DNA of 64,000 nt, from positions 1 through 64,000 of the forward strand of contig JAIUPL010000028.1 of assembly GCA_020160935.1 (NCBI GenBank). The letters are read 5' to 3'. The notes under the pieces were generated by a model that worked only from the letters and a program-made list of their open reading frames with translations, ran no database searches and was not told the origin of the DNA. Below are positions 60,524 to 64,000 of this stretch, piece by piece. The position numbers were made by a program, and so were the translations under genes. Position 1 is the first letter of the stretch; each line of letters opens with the position of its first letter. Origin of the DNA: Bacteroidota bacterium (lineage in GTDB: Bacteria > Bacteroidota > Bacteroidia > Chitinophagales > Saprospiraceae).

Positions 60524-60697
60524 TGAGTAGTGAGTGGTGAGTGGTGAGTGATGAGTAGTGAGTGGTGAGTGGTGAGTGGTGAGTGGTGAGTGGTGAGTTA
60601 AGTATAACTTTTGTTAATATTGCAGATATTTACTACTCACCACTCACTACTCACCACTCACTACTCACCACTCACTACTCACCACTCACCACTCACT
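60518..60697. repeat. GAGTAGT/GAGTGGT palindromic array between gmd and the 23S-IVP-like gene
   Basis: About eleven 7-base units (gtgagta, gtgagtg) begin in the last gmd codon and stop. An AT-rich centre follows (about 60601-60633, ttaagtataacttttgttaa...), then about ten reverse-complement units (ctactca, ccactca). Together they occupy almost the entire 187-base gap. Confidence 0.93.
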
Positions 60698-60710
60698 AAT
60701 CCGCTTCATT

Positions 60711-61073
60711 ATGTTCCTCCAACTCAAACACACTCAACTTGAAATTTACAAAGCATCTGAAAAATTTGTAGGAAATTGTTATCAATTGACCCAACATCTA
60801 CCTACAGAAGAAAGATTTGGGATGATCTCCCAAATTAGGCGGGCTGCCTTATCAGTACATCTAAATATTGCTGAGGGTGCCTCCCGAAAGTCTACATTGG
60901 AACGAAAACGTTTTTTTGAAATAGCACGTGGTTCTTGTGTTGAGGTGGATGCTGCACTTGATATTGCATCTAGTCTAGGCTATTTACAAAAATTTGATAC
61001 AACACCACTTGGCATTTCATTGGTAACGTGCTATAAAATTATCTCCGGCCTCATCCACGCCCTAGAAAAATGA
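60711..61073 (+). CDS. Four-helix bundle protein (23S rRNA intervening-sequence type)
   Basis: This 120-residue all-helical protein of the S23/IVP family carries LEIYKASEKFVGNCYQLTQH near 11-30, RFGMISQIRRAALSVHLNIA near 36-55, and RFFEIARGSCVEVDAALDIA near 67-86. Relatives are found in 23S rRNA intervening sequences and as scattered single genes. Their function is unknown, possibly protein or RNA binding. It splits the gmd-fcl pair and is bracketed by ACTCACT-type arrays on both sides. Its base composition is more AT-rich than gmd and fcl, suggesting insertion. Confidence 0.9.
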   Translation: MFLQLKHTQLEIYKASEKFVGNCYQLTQHLPTEERFGMISQIRRAALSVHLNIAEGASRKSTLERKRFFEIARGSCVEVDAALDIASSLGYLQKFDTTPLGISLVTCYKIISGLIHALEK

Positions 61074-61128
61074 GGTTAACCTCACTACTCACTACTCACT
61101 ACTGACTACTGACTACTCACTACTCACC
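61072..61128. repeat. ACTACTC array before fcl
   Basis: A short palindrome (gaggttaacctc) at the preceding stop codon is followed by seven pyrimidine-rich 7-base units (actactc, gactact) ending one base before the TTG start of fcl. Confidence 0.88.
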
Positions 61129-61129
61129 T

Positions 61130-62059
61130 TTGAATCTACAAGACAAAATCTACATCGCCGGCCACAACGGTATGGTTGGTTCGGCCATTCTGCGCAAACT
61201 CCGGGCGGAGGGTTACAGCAATTTTGTGCTCGCCAACTCCCGGGAAGTCGACCTGCGCAATCAACTGGAAGTGCAGGAGTTTTTCCGAAAAGAAAAACCT
61301 GACTATGTGTTTCTGGCGGCTGCCAAGGTGGGCGGTATTGTGGCCAATGACACGTACCGGGCAGAGTTTTTGTATGACAACCTGATGATCGAGGCCAATG
61401 TGATCGACGCGGCCTGGCGCAACGGCGTACAAAAACTGATGTTCCTGGGGTCTTCCTGTATTTACCCGAAAATGGCGCCTCAGCCCCTGAATGAGGACGC
61501 CCTGCTGACGGGCTTGCTCGAACCTACCAACGAACCATATGCAATTGCCAAAATAGCGGGCATCAAACTCTGCGACGCCTATCGCGCGCAGTACGGCTGT
61601 AATTTCGTGTCGGTCATGCCCACCAATCTTTACGGCCCCAACGACAACTACCACCCGCAAAACAGCCACGTGCTGCCGGCCATGATTCGCCGCTTCCACG
61701 AAGCCAAACGCGACGGTATTCCTTCGGTCACAATCTGGGGTACAGGCACGCCACGCCGCGAATTCCTGCACGCCGACGACCTGGCTGATGCGTGTTACTA
61801 CCTCATGCAGCATTACAATGAACCAGGTTTGGTGAACATCGGCGTGGGCGAAGACATTTCTATCCTCGAACTCGCACAAATGGTGCAACGCATCGTGGGC
61901 TACACCGGCGCCATCGAACACGACCTGAGCAAACCCGACGGCACCCCGCGCAAATTGATGGATGTCAGCAAATTGCACGGGTTCGGCTGGAAAGCGAAAA
62001 TCGGACTGGAAGAAGGAATCAAGGGGGTGTATGAGGCGGTGAAGGGGAAGTTGGGTTGA
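61130..62059 (+). CDS. fcl: GDP-L-fucose synthase
   Basis: The protein has 309 residues from a TTG start, the normal family length; no ATG fits. This epimerase/reductase converts GDP-4-keto-6-deoxy-mannose to GDP-L-fucose with NADPH. It has [20 protein letters not shown] near residue 7, [20 protein letters not shown] near 63-82, and the catalytic SSC motif in [20 protein letters not shown] near 102. The YxxxK pair is in [20 protein letters not shown] near 135. It completes the fucose route with Gmd and the ManC-type enzyme at the window end. The stop (gggtTGAgaagttgagg) seeds a TTGAGG array. Confidence 0.97.
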   Translation: MNLQDKIYIAGHNGMVGSAILRKLRAEGYSNFVLANSREVDLRNQLEVQEFFRKEKPDYVFLAAAKVGGIVANDTYRAEFLYDNLMIEANVIDAAWRNGVQKLMFLGSSCIYPKMAPQPLNEDALLTGLLEPTNEPYAIAKIAGIKLCDAYRAQYGCNFVSVMPTNLYGPNDNYHPQNSHVLPAMIRRFHEAKRDGIPSVTIWGTGTPRREFLHADDLADACYYLMQHYNEPGLVNIGVGEDISILELAQMVQRIVGYTGAIEHDLSKPDGTPRKLMDVSKLHGFGWKAKIGLEEGIKGVYEAVKGKLG

Positions 62060-62118
62060 GAAGTTGAGGGGTTAAGGGGTTGAGGGGTTGAGAAGTTGAG
62101 GGGTTGAGGGGTTGAGGG
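62056..62118. repeat. TTGAGGGG array after fcl
   Basis: Seven purine-rich units (ttgagaag, ttgagggg) start with the TGA of fcl. No mirrored arm follows; the CCCTGAAAGGGC tandem element comes next. Confidence 0.88.
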
Positions 62119-62159
62119 AAAATAAAAAATGAAAAATCTACACATTACCACGCAAAAAA

Positions 62160-62370
62160 GCCCTGAAAGGGCGTATCCAATAGCCCAGGGCAACGCCCTG
62201 GGAAATGAAAGGGCGTATCCAATAGCCCAGGGCAACGCCCTGGGAAATGAAAGGGCATATACAATAGCCCAGGGCAACGCCCTGGGAAATGAAAGGGCGT
62301 ATTCAATTTCCCAACGCAACGCCCTGGGGAATCCCCAAAACCCGACGCAACGCCCTGCGGGGTGAACGGA
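62160..62370. repeat. Tandem 42-base CCCTGAAAGGGC/CCCAGGGC element
   Basis: Three near-perfect 42-base units (gaaagggcgtat...gccctgggaaat) start at 62165, 62207 and 62249. A degenerate fourth starts at 62291 and a fifth partial unit follows (gacgcaacgccctgcggggt). It is the same element as the single copies at 26114 and 30877. Each unit can form gcccagggc-aac-gccctggg. The period is divisible by three, which produces spurious repetitive open frames. It fills most of the fcl-62393 gap. Confidence 0.93.
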
Positions 62371-62392
62371 CGCATCCAAAAACAATTGAAAC

Positions 62393-62992
62393 ATGTATAA
62401 ATTGTTGTTTTTGTTGTTATTTCTGGCAAGCCAGGCCGTGGCCCAAACAGGCCAAATAGAAATCGGCCGGCGGACATACCGCAGTCAAATCATAGCGGGT
62501 ACACCTGGCACCTATGAATTTGCAGGCGCCTGGCGCTTTTTCCGCACAACACCCGAAGAAAAATGGCAGCGTATCGGCCTGTCGGGCAAACGGTTGAGAA
62601 CCATTTTTTCCACAAACGCCCATGCCATGGAAGATTTTCAACAGTACCGCTGGTACAAAGTATCGAGCGACTGGTGTACGGCTGGAAGTTCTGTGTGTTT
62701 GTATGGCGCTATGATGTCGGGTCTGGGCTGGCTGATGTCGGGGGTACTTTCCGACCCGAGTACTGGAAGAGATCATCGGCTCGGCCAATTGGCTCTTGCA
62801 GGGCTTGTAGGCGGGATAGGTATTGGAATCACCGGCAGGTTTATTCGCAGAAAATCAGACCGTTATTTGCAACGCGCTGTCGAACATTACAATAGCCAAC
62901 AGACCTCCGCAGCCCCTGTACCACAAGAGTCGTTCCGGTTGAGCATCCGCCCAAGCGGGAATTATGGAATTGGTATCGCAATGGGTTTTTGA
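62393..62992 (+). CDS. Hypothetical exported/membrane protein
   Basis: This 199-residue protein has a signal peptide (YKLLFLLLFLASQAVAQ). A small soluble segment follows (GQIEIGRRTYRSQIIAGTPG, YEFAGAWRFF), then two hydrophobic segments in the second half (CTAGSSVCLYGAMMSGLGWL near 99-118, LGQLALAGLVGGIGIGITGR near 133-152) linked by a Gly-rich turn. A polar C-terminal tail ends RLSIRPSGNYGIGIAMGF. I do not recognise a family. Its C-terminal beta-like tail and signal suggest an envelope location. It stands between fcl and the manC-type gene, whose promoter overlaps its 3' end. Confidence 0.65.
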   Translation: MYKLLFLLLFLASQAVAQTGQIEIGRRTYRSQIIAGTPGTYEFAGAWRFFRTTPEEKWQRIGLSGKRLRTIFSTNAHAMEDFQQYRWYKVSSDWCTAGSSVCLYGAMMSGLGWLMSGVLSDPSTGRDHRLGQLALAGLVGGIGIGITGRFIRRKSDRYLQRAVEHYNSQQTSAAPVPQESFRLSIRPSGNYGIGIAMGF

Positions 62993-62994
62993 TT

Positions 62995-63025
62995 TTGATC
63001 CTTCCCTCTCCCCTCTTTACCTTTG
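62995..63025 (+). promoter_or_regulatory. Consensus promoter of the manC-type gene
   Basis: TTG at 62995-62997 and TACCTTTG at 63018-63025 are separated by 20 bases, matching TTG-N20-TAnnTTTG exactly. It begins three bases after the preceding stop codon. A CTCTCACT repeat (63026-63063) would form the 5' leader. Confidence 0.75.
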
Positions 63026-63063
63026 CCTCTCACTTTCTCACGCTCTCACTCTCTCACTCTCTA
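63026..63063. repeat. CTCTCACT array in the manC leader
   Basis: Four to five 8-base pyrimidine-rich units (ctctcact) lie between the promoter -7 box and the start codon at 63067. The unit is the reverse complement of the GAGAGTGA arrays found after lpdA and permease 4. Confidence 0.85.
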
Positions 63064-63066
63064 ATC

Positions 63067-64000
63067 ATGTCCACCCACACCTACGTCGCCATCATGGCCG
63101 GGGGAGTCGGCAGCCGGTTCTGGCCGGGAAGCCGGGAAGCGCGCCCCAAACAATTTCTCGATATGCTGGGCACTGGCAAAAGCCTGTTGCGCCTGACATT
63201 TGAACGTTTTTTACCGATTTGCCCGGCAGAAAACATCTTTGTAGTGACCAATGCCGCATACAAGGATTTGGTCAAACAACAAATTCCCGAACTGACCGAC
63301 AACCAGATCGTCTGCGAACCCAGCCGCAACAATACCGCCCCTTGTGTGGCATATACCGCCTTTAAACTGGCGGCGCTCAATGCGGATGCATGCCTCGTGA
63401 TCACGCCGGCCGACCATATCGTATTGAAAGAGCAGGTATTCCTGGAAAAAATTGGCCATGCCATCGACTTTGCCCGCGAGCAGGACGCACTGGTTACGCT
63501 GGGCGTGCAGCCGTCGCGCCCCGATACGGGCTATGGCTACATCCAGTTTGGCGAAGCCGCCGATGATGCCGTGCGCAAAGTGGTGCGTTTCACCGAAAAA
63601 CCCAGCCTGGAAATTGCCCAGCAATTTGTCGACTCGGGCGAATACCTCTGGAATGCCGGTATTTTTGTTTGGCGCCTGCATACCGTTCTGTCGGCTTACC
63701 AAACCCACTCACCTGACATTTACGACATTTTCCACAAGGGCCTGAACATGTACAACACGGAAGAAGAGCAGGCTTTTATCGACGAATTTTATCCGACGAC
63801 GCCCAATATTTCCGTCGACTTCGCCATCATGGAAAAGGCCACCAATGTATTTACGGTGCCGGCAGAATTTGGCTGGTCGGACCTGGGCACCTGGGCAAGC
63901 CTGTATGCGGAATGTCCAAAAGACGAGCACGACAATGTCTTGCAGGGAAATATCATAGCCCTGGACACCCACAAAAGCCTGATTCGTGCGCCACAAGGCA
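63067..64000 (+). CDS. manC: Mannose-1-phosphate guanylyltransferase (3' end beyond window)
   Basis: The first 311 residues are present and the gene continues past the right edge. The enzyme makes GDP-D-mannose from mannose-1-phosphate and GTP, supplying Gmd and any mannosyltransferase. The N-terminus has the nucleotidyltransferase signature IMAGGVGSRFWPGSREARPK, then QFLDMLG. ACLVITPADHIVLKEQVFLE lies near 104, GYGYIQFG near 156, VVRFTEKPSLEIAQQFVDSG near 170, and EFGWSDLGTWASLYAECPKD near 278. Whether a C-terminal phosphomannose isomerase domain is fused cannot be seen. It has its own consensus promoter. Confidence 0.95.
   Translation, partial: MSTHTYVAIMAGGVGSRFWPGSREARPKQFLDMLGTGKSLLRLTFERFLPICPAENIFVVTNAAYKDLVKQQIPELTDNQIVCEPSRNNTAPCVAYTAFKLAALNADACLVITPADHIVLKEQVFLEKIGHAIDFAREQDALVTLGVQPSRPDTGYGYIQFGEAADDAVRKVVRFTEKPSLEIAQQFVDSGEYLWNAGIFVWRLHTVLSAYQTHSPDIYDIFHKGLNMYNTEEEQAFIDEFYPTTPNISVDFAIMEKATNVFTVPAEFGWSDLGTWASLYAECPKDEHDNVLQGNIIALDTHKSLIRAPQG

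Noticed and set aside
60601-60633. TAACTTTTG in the loop of the gmd palindrome as a promoter
   Set aside because: The -7 pattern has one extra base and there is no TTG at the correct distance.
62129-62365. 78-codon open frame with repeated ERAYPIAQGNALGN
   Set aside because: The 14-residue period is the 42-base repeat read in frame. The same element occurs as non-coding single copies at 26114 and 30877.
62160-62370. Possible CRISPR array
   Set aside because: Units are contiguous 42-base copies without unique spacers, and no cas gene is present.

Overview
The window is a stretch of chromosome from a Bacteroidota bacterium, most likely of the Saprospiria type (the lineage is inference). The sequence shows a secreted protein with a type IX secretion (T9SS) C-terminal sorting domain, promoters of the Bacteroidota form TTG-N19/20-TAnnTTTG, tandem MacB/FtsX-type permeases, and a Wza/Wzz-type exopolysaccharide locus. 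The host background is moderately GC-rich. One 9.6-kb block (about 40.64-50.23 kb) is strikingly AT-rich and looks imported.

Layout. 0.2-8.6 kb: an unrecognised membrane-anchored protein, the chaperone dnaK with a good terminator, a T9SS cargo protein, and a three-gene proton-translocating transhydrogenase operon (pntAa-pntAb-pntB, minus strand). 9.1-22.9 kb: five paralogous roughly 800-residue FtsX/MacB-like permeases with no ATPase beside them, plus one secreted LamG-like protein. The first two permeases share an upstream GTCCG dyad followed by a sigma-54-like -24/-12 candidate. 23.1-30.7 kb: a YdeI/OmdA-like protein, a TetR-controlled efflux set (TetR, TolC, HlyD, two ABC ATPases, no permease) and lpdA. 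31.3-64 kb: an exopolysaccharide/O-antigen locus. It starts with a winged-helix regulator behind a consensus promoter. Next come nucleotide-sugar genes of the Wbp type (6-dehydrogenase, aminotransferase, frameshifted oxidoreductase), a small DUF4240 plus URI/GIY-YIG-like nuclease pair, and the exporter (SLBB protein, Wzz). The AT-rich assembly block follows (glycosyltransferases, methyltransferase, flippase, polymerase, acyltransferase). After it lie a bi-domain oxidoreductase, a heparinase-like protein, a WbuB-like transferase, WecB, AsnB, and the GDP-fucose route (gmd, fcl, and manC cut by the window end).

How it fits together. The locus encodes nucleotide-sugar synthesis (an acetamido-uronic acid branch and a GDP-mannose/GDP-fucose branch), repeat-unit assembly, flipping, polymerisation, chain-length control and outer-membrane export. 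No initiating sugar-phosphate transferase or BY-kinase was seen in the window.

The most unusual structure is non-coding. Nearly every host intergenic region carries a short-unit tandem repeat. It is purine-rich directly after a stop codon and is mirrored as its reverse complement before the next start codon. This produces large palindromes whose unit differs from locus to locus (GAGTTAT, GAGTAGT, GGCAARR, GAGAGTGA, GTTGATGAGG and others). The first unit often contains the stop codon itself. Other palindromes are dispersed families with conserved loops. The AT-rich block has none of these arrays. No tRNA, rRNA, CRISPR array or insertion-sequence transposase was recognised.
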